DNA of 64,000 nt from CAVUAT01 sp963848045. Lineage in GTDB: Bacteria; Actinomycetota; Thermoleophilia; Solirubrobacterales; 70-9. The stretch covers positions 186,001-250,000 of the forward strand of contig CAWKCC010000002.1 in assembly GCA_963848045.1 (NCBI GenBank), written 5' to 3'. The notes under the pieces are model-generated. The model saw only the letters and a list, made by a program, of their open reading frames with translations. It did no database searches and was not told where the DNA came from. Below, piece by piece: positions 56,583-64,000 of the stretch. The translations under genes were made by a program, and so were the position numbers. Every line of letters starts with the position of its first letter. Positions within the stretch are counted from its first letter, which is position 1.

Positions 56583-58265
56583 ATGGTGGGCCAACTGATC
56601 CTGGGCAGATTCCGAGTCGAGGAGCCGATCGGCAGCGGCGGCTTCGGCACGGTCTACAGCGCCTGGGACGAGCGGCTCCAGCGCTCGGTGGCCGTCAAGG
56701 TGATCAACGGTGAGCAGGGGGCGCCGCGGGTCACACGCGAGGCGCAGGCCGTCGCCCGTCTCTCGCATCGCAACATCGCGACGCTCTACGAGCTGGCCGA
56801 AGAGGGCGGTCGCGCCTACCTCGTCTCGGAGCTGATCGACGGCGAGACCCTGCGCGACATGGGCCGCCGCGGGGAGCTCTGCGACCGTCTCGTCGCGGAG
56901 CTGGGGGCGGGGACCGCCGCGGCGCTCGCTCACGCTCATCGAAGCGGGGTTGTGCACCGCGACGTCAAGCCCGAGAACATCCTCGTCTCCTCGGCGGGCA
57001 CCGCCAAGCTCGTTGACTTCGGCATCGCCCGGGTGGCCGGGGAGCGGACCCTGACGGGGACCGGGGACGTGCTCGGCACCCTCGCCTACATGGCCCCCGA
57101 GCAGGCCGACGGCCAGCGACCCGGCCCCGCCGCTGATGTCTACTCGCTTGCCCTGACCCTGTATGAGTGCTTCTGCGGCGAGCATCCCCTGATCCGCAAC
57201 GGGGCGGCGGCCACGGCGCGTGCGATCGGCGAGCCGATCGCACCGCTCTCCGAGGTGCGCCCGGACCTGCCTGCCGCGCTCTGCGCCGCGATCGACGCCG
57301 GTCTCGATCCCGATCCCGAGCTGCGCCCGCTGGCCTCGGAGCTGGGTGCCGCCCAGGCCGCGCAGGCCGCGCAGTTGGATTACGAGCCTCTGCCGCCCGT
57401 GCTTCGGCCCGACGCATTCGCCGACGAGCAGCTCGGAGCGTTCGGCGGCCGCACCGCCACGGCCCTGCTGCGCCTGGCCCCAGGCGCGGGGATGGGCCTG
57501 CTCGCCGTCGGCGCCCTGATCGCCGCGGGCGCGCCCGCGGCGATCATCGCGGCCACGGCCGCCGCCGCGGGCACGGTGGCGATGGCCCGGCCCAGGCCCG
57601 CTCTGGCGATCAGCGCCGGCGCCACGATCGCCTGGCTGCTTGTCGGCGCGGCGGAGCCCGGCGCCGCGCTGCTGGCCGCGCTGCTCTTCGCCCCCCTGTT
57701 GCTCGCACGGCCCGTGATCGGCGCCGCGCTGCCGCTGCCCGGCGCCGCGCCGCTGCTCGGCCTCGCTGGCCTCGCCGCCGCCTACCCGGCGCTGGCCGGC
57801 CTGACCCGAAGCCCAGCTTCCCGTGCCCTGCTGGGCGCCGTGGGCTACATGTGGCTGGCGAGTTGGGAGCTGACCTCAGGTGCGGCTCTGCTCGCCGGGC
57901 AGCCGCAGACTCTGCCCGAGGGCTGGCAGTCGTCCCTGGGAACCACCGTCGCGGACGTCGCCTGGCCGCTGCTCTCGCCGTCCAACCTGCTGATGGCGCT
58001 CGCCTGGGCCGGCGCCTCGATGCTGCTCCCGGTTCTCGTCAAGGGCCGCGGGGCCGTGCTCGACCTGACCGGGGCGCTGATCTGGGCTGCCGGCCTGATC
58101 ACGGTGCACCGGCTGGTCGCGGGCTCCACAGGGGAGCCCGCCGGCCTCGTGCTCGGCGCCCTGTTGGCGGCCGCCTTCGCCGCCTTCGCCGCCCCTCGCC
58201 TTCGCCGCCGCCCGGACCTTCCGGCCACCCAGCCGACCACGGCGGGCGCTAGCGTGAGCGCCTAG
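56583..58265 (+). CDS. Serine/threonine protein kinase with a polytopic C-terminal membrane domain
   Basis: A 560-residue Hanks-type kinase. GRFRVEEPIGSGGFGTVYSAWD is the glycine loop, K39 (AVKV) the ATP lysine, HRDVKPEN (125) the catalytic loop and DFG (145) the metal site, with LGTLAYMAPEQ. The kinase domain ends near residue 265. The remaining 290 residues are very hydrophobic, with about eight segments (GMGLLAVGALIAAGAPAAIIAATAA; GAALLAALLFAPLLLARPVIG), and no PASTA repeats. This resembles kinases with membrane sensor domains of unknown ligand. AAAGGGAG precedes the ATG. It opens the FHA/PstP/RodA/PBP/PknB locus. Confidence 0.88.
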   Translation: MVGQLILGRFRVEEPIGSGGFGTVYSAWDERLQRSVAVKVINGEQGAPRVTREAQAVARLSHRNIATLYELAEEGGRAYLVSELIDGETLRDMGRRGELCDRLVAELGAGTAAALAHAHRSGVVHRDVKPENILVSSAGTAKLVDFGIARVAGERTLTGTGDVLGTLAYMAPEQADGQRPGPAADVYSLALTLYECFCGEHPLIRNGAAATARAIGEPIAPLSEVRPDLPAALCAAIDAGLDPDPELRPLASELGAAQAAQAAQLDYEPLPPVLRPDAFADEQLGAFGGRTATALLRLAPGAGMGLLAVGALIAAGAPAAIIAATAAAAGTVAMARPRPALAISAGATIAWLLVGAAEPGAALLAALLFAPLLLARPVIGAALPLPGAAPLLGLAGLAAAYPALAGLTRSPASRALLGAVGYMWLASWELTSGAALLAGQPQTLPEGWQSSLGTTVADVAWPLLSPSNLLMALAWAGASMLLPVLVKGRGAVLDLTGALIWAAGLITVHRLVAGSTGEPAGLVLGALLAAAFAAFAAPRLRRRPDLPATQPTTAGASVSA

Positions 58266-58268
58266 GAT
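58263..58268 (+). promoter_or_regulatory. -10 box of fhaA, leaderless type
   Basis: TAGGAT, 7 bases before the GTG at 58276; it overlaps the stop of the kinase gene and supports the GTG start. Confidence 0.5.
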
Positions 58269-58275
58269 CTCGCCG

Positions 58276-59094
58276 GTGCCCGGCGGGGCACCGATTCCGT
58301 ACGCAAGCGACTCCGAGGAGCAGCAGATCAGCGTTCTACGCAACCTTGAAGCCCGCATCGAGGGACTCGTCGAGGGGGTCTTCAGCCGCGCCTTCAGTTC
58401 CGGCGTGCAGCCGGTCGAGATCGCGCGCAAGCTCGCCAAGGAGATGGACGCGCACAAGACGGCCTCCGTCTCGCGTGTGTACGTGCCCAACGAGTACACG
58501 GTCTGGCTGGCGCCCGAGGACTACGAGCGCTTCAAGGACTACGAGACCTCGCTGGCTCAGGAACTGAGCGGGCACCTGCTCGAGCACGCGCGGCGCAACG
58601 AGTACGACCTGCTGACCCGCCCGGTTGTCGGTCTCGACCAGGACGAGCGCCTGCGGCTCGGCGAGTTCGGCATTCAAACCCGCCTGGTGCGGCCGCCGCA
58701 GCGCCAGGGCGCCGAGCCCTCTCAGGGCGAGCCCGGCCACACGATGGTCTACTCCGCCACCGAGGCCCAGAAGGCGAAGTCGAAGAGGCGGCCGCAGACC
58801 GCCTACGTGGATACCCGGGCGATCGTCGCGATCGATGATCGCCGCTACGTCCTCGAGGGTCCCACCGCCGCGCTCGGACGATCGAAGGAGTGCGATTGCG
58901 TCCTCGACGATCCCAACATCTCCCGCCGTCACGCCGAGCTGCGGCGCTCCAGCCATGGAGATTGGCAGATCGTCGACCTGGGCTCGACGAACGGGGTCAA
59001 GGTGAACGGCCGCAGGGTCTCCTCGGCGCGCCTCTCTCCCGGCGATGAGGTCACCCTCGGCACCCTCGTCTTCTCGTTCGATATCGAGCAGTGA
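58276..59094 (+). CDS. fhaA: FHA-domain protein FhaA (DUF3662 + FHA)
   Basis: A 272-residue protein. The N-terminal DUF3662 domain has VLRNLEARIEGLVEGVFSRAFSSGVQPVEIARKLAKEMDAHKT and VYVPNEYTVWLAPEDYERF. A linker with TMVYS and a C-terminal FHA domain follow (ALGRSKECDCVLDDPNISRRHAELRRSS, GSTNGVKVNG), which bind phosphothreonine on kinase substrates. In mycobacteria FhaA docks on PknB and the MurJ pseudokinase complex, influencing wall synthesis. The stop overlaps fhaB (GTGA). Confidence 0.92.
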   Translation: MPGGAPIPYASDSEEQQISVLRNLEARIEGLVEGVFSRAFSSGVQPVEIARKLAKEMDAHKTASVSRVYVPNEYTVWLAPEDYERFKDYETSLAQELSGHLLEHARRNEYDLLTRPVVGLDQDERLRLGEFGIQTRLVRPPQRQGAEPSQGEPGHTMVYSATEAQKAKSKRRPQTAYVDTRAIVAIDDRRYVLEGPTAALGRSKECDCVLDDPNISRRHAELRRSSHGDWQIVDLGSTNGVKVNGRRVSSARLSPGDEVTLGTLVFSFDIEQ

Positions 59095-59555
59095 ACGACC
59101 TCGAGCCTCTCGCTGTCGCCCTCAAGTTCGGCTTCCTCGCCGTGCTCTACCTGTTCTTGCTCTGGATCACGCGAATGGCGCTCCGCGACCTGCGCGCGAC
59201 CGCCTCGCCGGGACTGGAGACGGGCTATCACGAGGTCCTGCACGGCGACGAGGGCGCCACCGACGCCTGGCTGGTGGTCGAGACCGGCGGCGGCCTGGAG
59301 CGGGGCGATCGGTTCGACCTCTTCGGCGGCATCTCGCTGGGCCGCTCGCCTGATGCGGATATCCGCCTCGACGACCGCTACGCGTCAGGTATCCACGCCC
59401 GCGTCTTCAGCCGCTCGGGGTCCTACTGGGTCGAGGACATGGGCTCCACCAACGGAACCCTGCTCAACTCCGGCGAGCTGCACGGCGAGGCCGAGCTGAC
59501 CCCGGGCGACCAGATTCGGATCGGGGACACCCAATTCACCTTCGAGGTCTCGTGA
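59091..59555 (+). CDS. fhaB: Membrane-anchored FHA-domain protein FhaB (FipA)
   Basis: A 154-residue protein with a single N-terminal membrane helix (FGFLAVLYLFLLWITRM, residues 12-28) and a cytoplasmic FHA domain (ISLGRSPDADIRLDDRYASGIHARVF, SRSGSYWVEDMGSTNGTLLN). In mycobacteria the homologue is phosphorylated by PknA/PknB and affects division. GTG 59091 overlaps the fhaA stop by four bases. Confidence 0.92.
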   Translation: MNDLEPLAVALKFGFLAVLYLFLLWITRMALRDLRATASPGLETGYHEVLHGDEGATDAWLVVETGGGLERGDRFDLFGGISLGRSPDADIRLDDRYASGIHARVFSRSGSYWVEDMGSTNGTLLNSGELHGEAELTPGDQIRIGDTQFTFEVS

Positions 59556-59589
59556 TGCCGGGGGGCCCGCGGACAGGATTCTCCACCCG

Positions 59590-60852
59590 ATGACGCTCGT
59601 CGTCGCCGAGCAGGCGTACAAGACCGACACGGGACGGCAGCGCAACGCCAACGAGGACTCGTATTTCTCGCAGCCCCCGGTGTTCGCGGTGGCCGATGGC
59701 ATGGGCGGCGCGCAGGCCGGTGAGGTGGCCTCGCGGATCGCCGCCGGTGCCTTCGAGCAGGGTGAGATCGACGACACCCCCGCCGAGAGGCAGCTCGAGG
59801 GGATCGCGCGTGAGGCGAACCGCGAGATACACGAGCTCGCCCAGCGCGACTCGACCCGCGCGGGGATGGGGACGACCCTGACGGCGGCGTTGTTCCGCGA
59901 CGACGAGCTCGCGGTGGGGCACGTCGGGGACAGCCGCGCCTATGTGCTGCGCGACGGTGAGCTGAAGCGCCTCACCAACGACCACTCGCTGGTCGAGGAG
60001 CTGCGCCGCCAGGGCAGGCTCACCGAGGAGGAGGCCGAGGAGCATCCACAGCGCTCGATCATCACTCGTGCGCTCGGCCCCGAGCCCGACGTCGAGGTGG
60101 ACACGATGACCTTCGCCGCCAAGGACGGCGATGTCTTCCTGCTTTGCAGCGACGGCCTCACCACGATGGTCTCCGACGCCGAGATCGGGCGCATCCTGTC
60201 CGAGGCCCGCAGCCTGCGCAGTTCCGTGAACAAGCTCGTGGACGCCGCCAACAGCGGCGGCGGCCGCGACAACATCACGGCCGTCGCCTTCCGGGTCGCC
60301 GAGCAGGGCAGCGAAGAGGCCGACGAGGGCGCGACGCTGATCGCCCGCACCGCCGAGACCGCGGGGCTCACCGCCGAGCGGATGCGCCAGGCGGGGGACC
60401 GGCTGCGGGGGCAGGGCCCGATGCCGCAGACACATCGCCGGCGCAGGGCCCTGCGGATCGCGGCGATGGTGGCGGTGATCGCTGCCGTAATCGCGGGGTC
60501 GGTCGTGCTGGTTCGACAGGTCTATTTTCTCGGCACCGACGACAGCGGCCGCGTGGCCCTCTTCCGCGGCCTGCCCTACGACCTGCCGCTCGGCATCGAG
60601 CTCTACTCCGAGCAGCTTTCGATCGGAGTCCAGGCCGCCTCGCTCTCGCCGGAGCGCCAGGAAGTGGTCACCGAGCACAAGCTGCGCTCCGAGGACGACG
60701 CCCGCGACATCATCGACGACATCGAGGATCGGGAGGGCTCGGTGCCGGCAACCCCGCCCGCCAAGTCCAAGAAGCCCGCCAAGTCCAAGAAGGCCGCCGG
60801 AGGGGGGCAGCAGGCACCCGCCTCGGCGCCGCAGACCGCCCCGGCGAATTGA
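59590..60852 (+). CDS. pstP: PP2C-family serine/threonine phosphatase PstP
   Basis: A 420-residue phosphatase that reverses Pkn phosphorylation. GRQRNANEDSYF, VADGMGGAQAGEVAS (metal Asp36), GMGTTLTAALF, HVGDSRAYVLRDGELKRLTNDHSLVEELRRQG, CSDGLTTMV and GGGRDNITAVAF are PP2C motifs in order. A membrane helix follows near residues 290-308 (RIAAMVAVIAAVIAGSVVLV), then an extracellular part with a Lys/Pro/Ala tail. The stop overlaps rodA (TTGA). Confidence 0.95.
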   Translation: MTLVVAEQAYKTDTGRQRNANEDSYFSQPPVFAVADGMGGAQAGEVASRIAAGAFEQGEIDDTPAERQLEGIAREANREIHELAQRDSTRAGMGTTLTAALFRDDELAVGHVGDSRAYVLRDGELKRLTNDHSLVEELRRQGRLTEEEAEEHPQRSIITRALGPEPDVEVDTMTFAAKDGDVFLLCSDGLTTMVSDAEIGRILSEARSLRSSVNKLVDAANSGGGRDNITAVAFRVAEQGSEEADEGATLIARTAETAGLTAERMRQAGDRLRGQGPMPQTHRRRRALRIAAMVAVIAAVIAGSVVLVRQVYFLGTDDSGRVALFRGLPYDLPLGIELYSEQLSIGVQAASLSPERQEVVTEHKLRSEDDARDIIDDIEDREGSVPATPPAKSKKPAKSKKAAGGGQQAPASAPQTAPAN

Positions 60853-62204
60853 GCGCCCGTAGCCGCGAGCTCTTCGCGCTGATTCCGGTCGCGCTGCTCG
60901 TCACCGCCGGTTTCGCTGCGGTGTTGATCGTCGAGTCGGACCAGATCGACAACCTCAGCGTCTTCTACGGCCTCTACTTCCTGGGGGTCTGCCTGGCCAC
61001 GCACCTCGTCATCCGCGCCCGCCTTCCGGATGCCGATCCCTTTCTGTTCCCGCTGGTGGCGCTGCTGGCCGGCTTCGGCGTGGTCATGCTGTTCCGGCTT
61101 GACGAGGGCTTGGCGCGCGACCAGGCGACCTGGTTCGTGATCGGCCTCGCGCTCTTCTCGCTGACGATCATCTTCCTGCGCGACTACGAGGCGCTCGAGC
61201 GCTACCGCTACCTGATCGCTGTCGCCGGCATCGCGCTGCTGCTGCTGCCCAGGCTGCCGGGGATCGGCGCGCAGACCAACGAGGCGTATCTCAGCGTCAA
61301 GCTCGGCTCGCTCTCCTTCCAGCCCACCGAGCTCGCCAAGATCTGCATCGTCGTCTTTCTCGCCAGTTACCTCAACGACCGCCGCGAGGTGCTGGTGGTC
61401 GGCGCGCGCAACGTGGCCGGGGTCGTCTTCCCTCCGCTCAAGCACCTCGGGCCCCTGCTCGTGATCTGGGGCGCGGCGATGGTGATGCTCGTCTTCATTC
61501 GCGACCTCGGCAGCTCGGTGATGTTCTTCGGCGCCTTCCTGGCGATGATCTACGTCGCCACCGCCCGTATCTCGTTCGTGATCGTGGGCCTGGCGTTGTT
61601 CGTGGCCGGCTCCTGGTTCTTCGCCAACACGGTCGGCCACGTTCAGGAGCGGTTCGACATCTGGCTCGATCCCTTCAAGGACGCCCAGGGCAGCGGTTTT
61701 CAGGTGGCCCAGTCACTGTTCGCCCAGGCTGACGGGGGGCTGTTCGGACGCGGCCTCGGCGCGTCCCTGGTCCAGTTACCCGAGATCTCCGAGGGCTGCC
61801 GGCAGGAGTTCCCCAACTGCGGCGCGATCCTGCCCGCGCCCCACACGGACTTCATCTATGCGGTGATCGTCAACGAGCTGGGGCTGTTCGGCGGCGCCGC
61901 GGTGGTGCTGATCTACGCACTGATCAGCGAGCGGGGCTTCAAGACCGCGATCCTCGCCGACGACGGCTTCTCGAAGCTGCTCGCGACGGGCCTGACCACG
62001 ATCGTCGCCCTGCAGGCTTTCGTGATCATCGGCGGCGTCACCCGGGTGATCCCGCTGACCGGCGTGACCCTGCCGTTCATCAGCTACGGGGGGAGCTCGG
62101 TGGTGGCGAACTTCGTGCTGCTGGCGCTGCTGCTGATGGTTTCCGACAAGGCCCGGCGGCGCAGCCGGCGCGAGGCCGAGGCGATCGAGGCGGAGTACGC
62201 GTGA
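60849..62204 (+). CDS. rodA: Peptidoglycan glycosyltransferase RodA/FtsW (SEDS family)
   Basis: A 451-residue polytopic SEDS protein that polymerises glycan strands for cell elongation. The TTG start overlaps the pstP stop; the frame upstream is antisense-like. AYLSVKLGSLSFQPTELAKICIVVFLASYL (SEDS motif), PFKDAQGSGFQVAQSLFAQADGGLFGRGLG, APHTDFIYAVIVNELGLFGG and LPFISYGGSSVVANFVLLALLL are the family signatures. Placement between pstP and a class B PBP gene fits the RodA-PBP pair. It is coupled to pbpA (GTGA). Confidence 0.94.
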   Translation: MSARSRELFALIPVALLVTAGFAAVLIVESDQIDNLSVFYGLYFLGVCLATHLVIRARLPDADPFLFPLVALLAGFGVVMLFRLDEGLARDQATWFVIGLALFSLTIIFLRDYEALERYRYLIAVAGIALLLLPRLPGIGAQTNEAYLSVKLGSLSFQPTELAKICIVVFLASYLNDRREVLVVGARNVAGVVFPPLKHLGPLLVIWGAAMVMLVFIRDLGSSVMFFGAFLAMIYVATARISFVIVGLALFVAGSWFFANTVGHVQERFDIWLDPFKDAQGSGFQVAQSLFAQADGGLFGRGLGASLVQLPEISEGCRQEFPNCGAILPAPHTDFIYAVIVNELGLFGGAAVVLIYALISERGFKTAILADDGFSKLLATGLTTIVALQAFVIIGGVTRVIPLTGVTLPFISYGGSSVVANFVLLALLLMVSDKARRRSRREAEAIEAEYA

Positions 62205-63643
62205 ACTCCCAGATAGTCAAGCTCTTCGGTTTCGTCCTCGTGCTCTACGCGTTGCTGTTCGGGTTCACGTCGTACTGGTCGGTGTTCGACGCCGACGGGC
62301 TCGAGGCGAACGTCGCCAACAAGCGCCCGCTGCTGGAGGAGCAGCGGATTGACCGCGGCGACATCCTCGCCGCCGACGGCTCGGTGATCGCCACCTCTGT
62401 GCCGCGAGGAAAGGGGGGCGACAGGACCTTCACGCGGCGGTACCCCAGGAGGGGGCTGTACGGCAACCCGATCGGCTACAGCTTCGTGCAGCGGGGACGG
62501 GTCGGCTTCGAGCTCTCCCACAACGATGAGCTGGTCGGCAACAAGACGGAGTTCCTCTCGATCCTCGACGAGCTGCGCGGGCAGCCCCAGGAAGGCTCAG
62601 CGGTGCAGTCGGCGCTGGACCCTGAGGCGCAGGCGGCGGCCCTGGAGGCGCTCGGCGGGCAGAAGGGCTCGGTGGTGGCGATCGTGCCTGAGACCGGCGA
62701 GGTCCGCGTGATGGTCAGCGTGCCCACCTACGACCCGAATGACGCCAACAACGCGAGGGCATTCAAGGCTCTCAACGCCGACCCCGACTCGCCGCTCTTC
62801 AACCGCGCCACGCAGGCCGGCTACCAGCCGGGCTCGACGATGAAGGTGGTGACCGCGGCGGCAGCGCTCGACAGCGGCGAGTTCACGCCGGACTCCGTCC
62901 TCAACGCCGACTCGCCGAAGGAGATCTCCGGCGTGCCGCTCGCCAACGCCGGCAACCAGAGCTTCGGCGACATCGACATGACGACGGCGCTGACCAACTC
63001 GGTCAACACCTACTGGGCCCAGGTCGGTGAGGACCTCGGCACGGACACGATGTACAAGTACATGGACCGCTTCGGCTTCAATGAGCGACCCCCCCTCGAC
63101 TACCCGGGCTTTCAGCTGGCGACCTCGGGGGAGTACGCAGACGGCAAGCTGCTGGGCCCGGGCTCCGAGCAGATCGACGTCGGGCGCATGGCGATCGGCC
63201 AGGACAAGCTCAACGTGACTCCGCTGCAGATGGCGATGGTGGTCGCGGCCGTGGCCAACGGGGGGGAGCTGATGGAGCCTCGGTTGTGGTCCAAGGTGAT
63301 CGACACCGACGGCCGCGAGCGGAAGCTCGACCCCGAGCGCCAGAGCCGGGTGATCAGCGAGGAGACCGCACAGCAGCTGACCGAGATGATGACCGACGTG
63401 GTCAACGAGGGCACCGGTGGCGCCGCCTCCCTGGGTGCGGTTCAGGTCGCGGGCAAGACCGGCACCGCGGAGATCGACATCGACCAGGGCGTCAACCAGG
63501 CTTGGTTCATCGGTTTTGCGCCCGCCGATGATCCGCAGATAGCGATCGCCGTCACCGTTGAGCGCACGAGCGGCCAGGGCGGTACCGTCGCCGCGCCGGT
63601 CGCCCAGCAGGTGCTCGAGGTGTTGCTGGCGAACAGCGGTTAG
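62201..63643 (+). CDS. pbpA: Class B penicillin-binding protein PbpA (transpeptidase)
   Basis: A 480-residue peptidoglycan transpeptidase with an N-terminal membrane helix (LFGFVLVLYALLFGFTSYW). The dimerisation region includes NKRPLLEEQRIDRGDILAADGSVIA. The penicillin-binding motifs are S-x-x-K in PGSTMKVVTAAA (Ser212), S-x-N in LTNSVNTYWA and K-T-G in AGKTGTAE. It cross-links wall polymerised by the neighbouring SEDS enzyme. GTG 62201 overlaps the rodA stop. Confidence 0.94.
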   Translation: MNSQIVKLFGFVLVLYALLFGFTSYWSVFDADGLEANVANKRPLLEEQRIDRGDILAADGSVIATSVPRGKGGDRTFTRRYPRRGLYGNPIGYSFVQRGRVGFELSHNDELVGNKTEFLSILDELRGQPQEGSAVQSALDPEAQAAALEALGGQKGSVVAIVPETGEVRVMVSVPTYDPNDANNARAFKALNADPDSPLFNRATQAGYQPGSTMKVVTAAAALDSGEFTPDSVLNADSPKEISGVPLANAGNQSFGDIDMTTALTNSVNTYWAQVGEDLGTDTMYKYMDRFGFNERPPLDYPGFQLATSGEYADGKLLGPGSEQIDVGRMAIGQDKLNVTPLQMAMVVAAVANGGELMEPRLWSKVIDTDGRERKLDPERQSRVISEETAQQLTEMMTDVVNEGTGGAASLGAVQVAGKTGTAEIDIDQGVNQAWFIGFAPADDPQIAIAVTVERTSGQGGTVAAPVAQQVLEVLLANSG

Positions 63644-63654
63644 GGCGACGAACG

Positions 63655-63726
63655 ATGACGACCGACGTGACCATCACCAACGAGCGGCGAATGCCGCGAC
63701 CCTGGCTCGCCTGGGCCTGCGGCTGA
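63655..63726 (+). CDS. Possible 23-residue leader ORF before pknB
   Basis: ATG 63655 opens MTTDVTITNERRMPRPWLAWACG, whose TGA stop shares its A with the pknB ATG (TGATG). No strong ribosome site is visible. It may be a coupling leader, or chance; there is no homology to judge. Confidence 0.25.
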   Translation: MTTDVTITNERRMPRPWLAWACG

Positions 63727-64000
63727 TGGCCCGGCCGCGCAAGGGCACGGTGGTCGACGAGCGCTACACGCTCAAGCAGAAGATCGGCAGCGGCGGCATG
63801 GCGGACGTATGGCTTGCTCGTGATCGGGAGCTCGATCGCGACGTCGCGATCAAGATCCTCTACGACAGCTTCGCCCAAGACAAGGAGTTCGTCGAGCGCT
63901 TTCGCCGCGAAGCGCAGTCGGCCGCCGGGCTGCAGCATCCCAACGTGGTCAGCGTCTTCGATCGCGGCGAGTTCCGCGAGACGTACTTCATCGCCATGGA
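63726..64000 (+). CDS. pknB: Serine/threonine protein kinase PknB (partial)
   Basis: The first 91 residues of a Hanks-type kinase, cut by the window edge. VVDERYTLKQKIGSGGMADVWLARDRELDRDVAIKILYDSFAQDKEFVERFRREAQSAAGLQHPNVVSVFDRGEF shows the glycine loop, the AIKIL lysine and the alpha-C glutamate; it then reads FIAM at the edge. By position after pstP, rodA and pbpA it should be PknB with extracellular PASTA repeats, but those are not visible. Confidence 0.9.
   Translation, partial: MARPRKGTVVDERYTLKQKIGSGGMADVWLARDRELDRDVAIKILYDSFAQDKEFVERFRREAQSAAGLQHPNVVSVFDRGEFRETYFIAM

Noticed and set aside
58318..58326. A GAGGAG sequence 6 bases before an ATC codon in fhaA, suggesting a later start
   Set aside because: ATC is a very rare initiator, and the GTG at 58276 has a well-placed TAGGAT box.
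1..64000. CRISPR arrays, prophage, insertion sequences or defence islands
   Set aside because: I saw no spaced direct repeats, integrase, transposase, phage structural or restriction genes; the gene content is core chromosomal.

Overview
The window is very GC-rich and gene-dense. Starts are ATG, GTG and TTG, and neighbouring genes repeatedly overlap by four bases. It carries a chromosome-origin core (rpmH, rnpA, yidD, yidC, khpB, rsmG, parA, parB on one strand; dnaA, dnaN, recF, dciA, gyrB, gyrA on the other). The gene content (menaquinone, an FhaA/FhaB/PstP/RodA/PbpA/PknB locus, mycobacterial-type dCTP deaminase) fits an actinobacterium. The Bacillus-like split cytochrome bc complex, the lysine-rich secreted proteins and the overall style best fit the deep-branching Thermoleophilia/Solirubrobacterales; that placement is an inference.

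Layout. 0-2.7 kb: end of dnaB, a DnaC-like helicase loader and purA. 2.7-4.7 kb: a membrane protein and a nucleotide-sugar dehydrogenase. 4.8-11.3 kb: two paralogous secreted alpha/beta-hydrolase-like proteins flanking a secreted protein with a poly-lysine tail. 11.4-15 kb: a frameshifted NTF2-like gene, tRNA-Lys, a TPR protein, tatC, tatA, dcd and a zinc-ribbon protein. 15-23.2 kb: one long minus-strand run joining heme genes (hemB, fused ahbA/ahbB-like, hemL), a possible HepS-like subunit, the menaquinol:cytochrome c reductase genes (qcrA, qcrB, qcrC), menG and a polyprenyl diphosphate synthase. This amounts to a quinone/heme/bc-complex supercluster.

23-36 kb: an ABC exporter, a YmdB-like phosphodiesterase, an envelope-glycan operon (GT-C glycosyltransferase, GtrA, phosphodiesterase), a DUF151 nuclease, an MFS transporter, a MaoC protein and a sulfatase. 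35-38 kb: a TPR-LuxR regulator and, downstream, an alpha/beta-hydrolase that has lost its nucleophile and histidine. 38-52.5 kb: tRNA-Ile and the origin region. 52.5-56.5 kb: an ion transporter, an HNH endonuclease, prephenate dehydratase and a membrane-anchored protein. 56.6-64 kb: the Ser/Thr-kinase, FHA, phosphatase, RodA, PBP, PknB locus that couples cell-wall growth to phosphorylation; the last gene runs off the window.

Points that stand out: a DnaC-type loader coexists with DciA; a cryptic HepS candidate sits in the quinone cluster; both gyrase subunits carry histone-H1-like basic tails; a TANNNT box lies 6-9 bases before the start codon of about fifteen genes, suggesting pervasive leaderless transcription; and there is a lysine-tailed secretome cluster. 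No insertion sequence, prophage or CRISPR array was seen, and no gene-free stretch exceeds about 220 bases.
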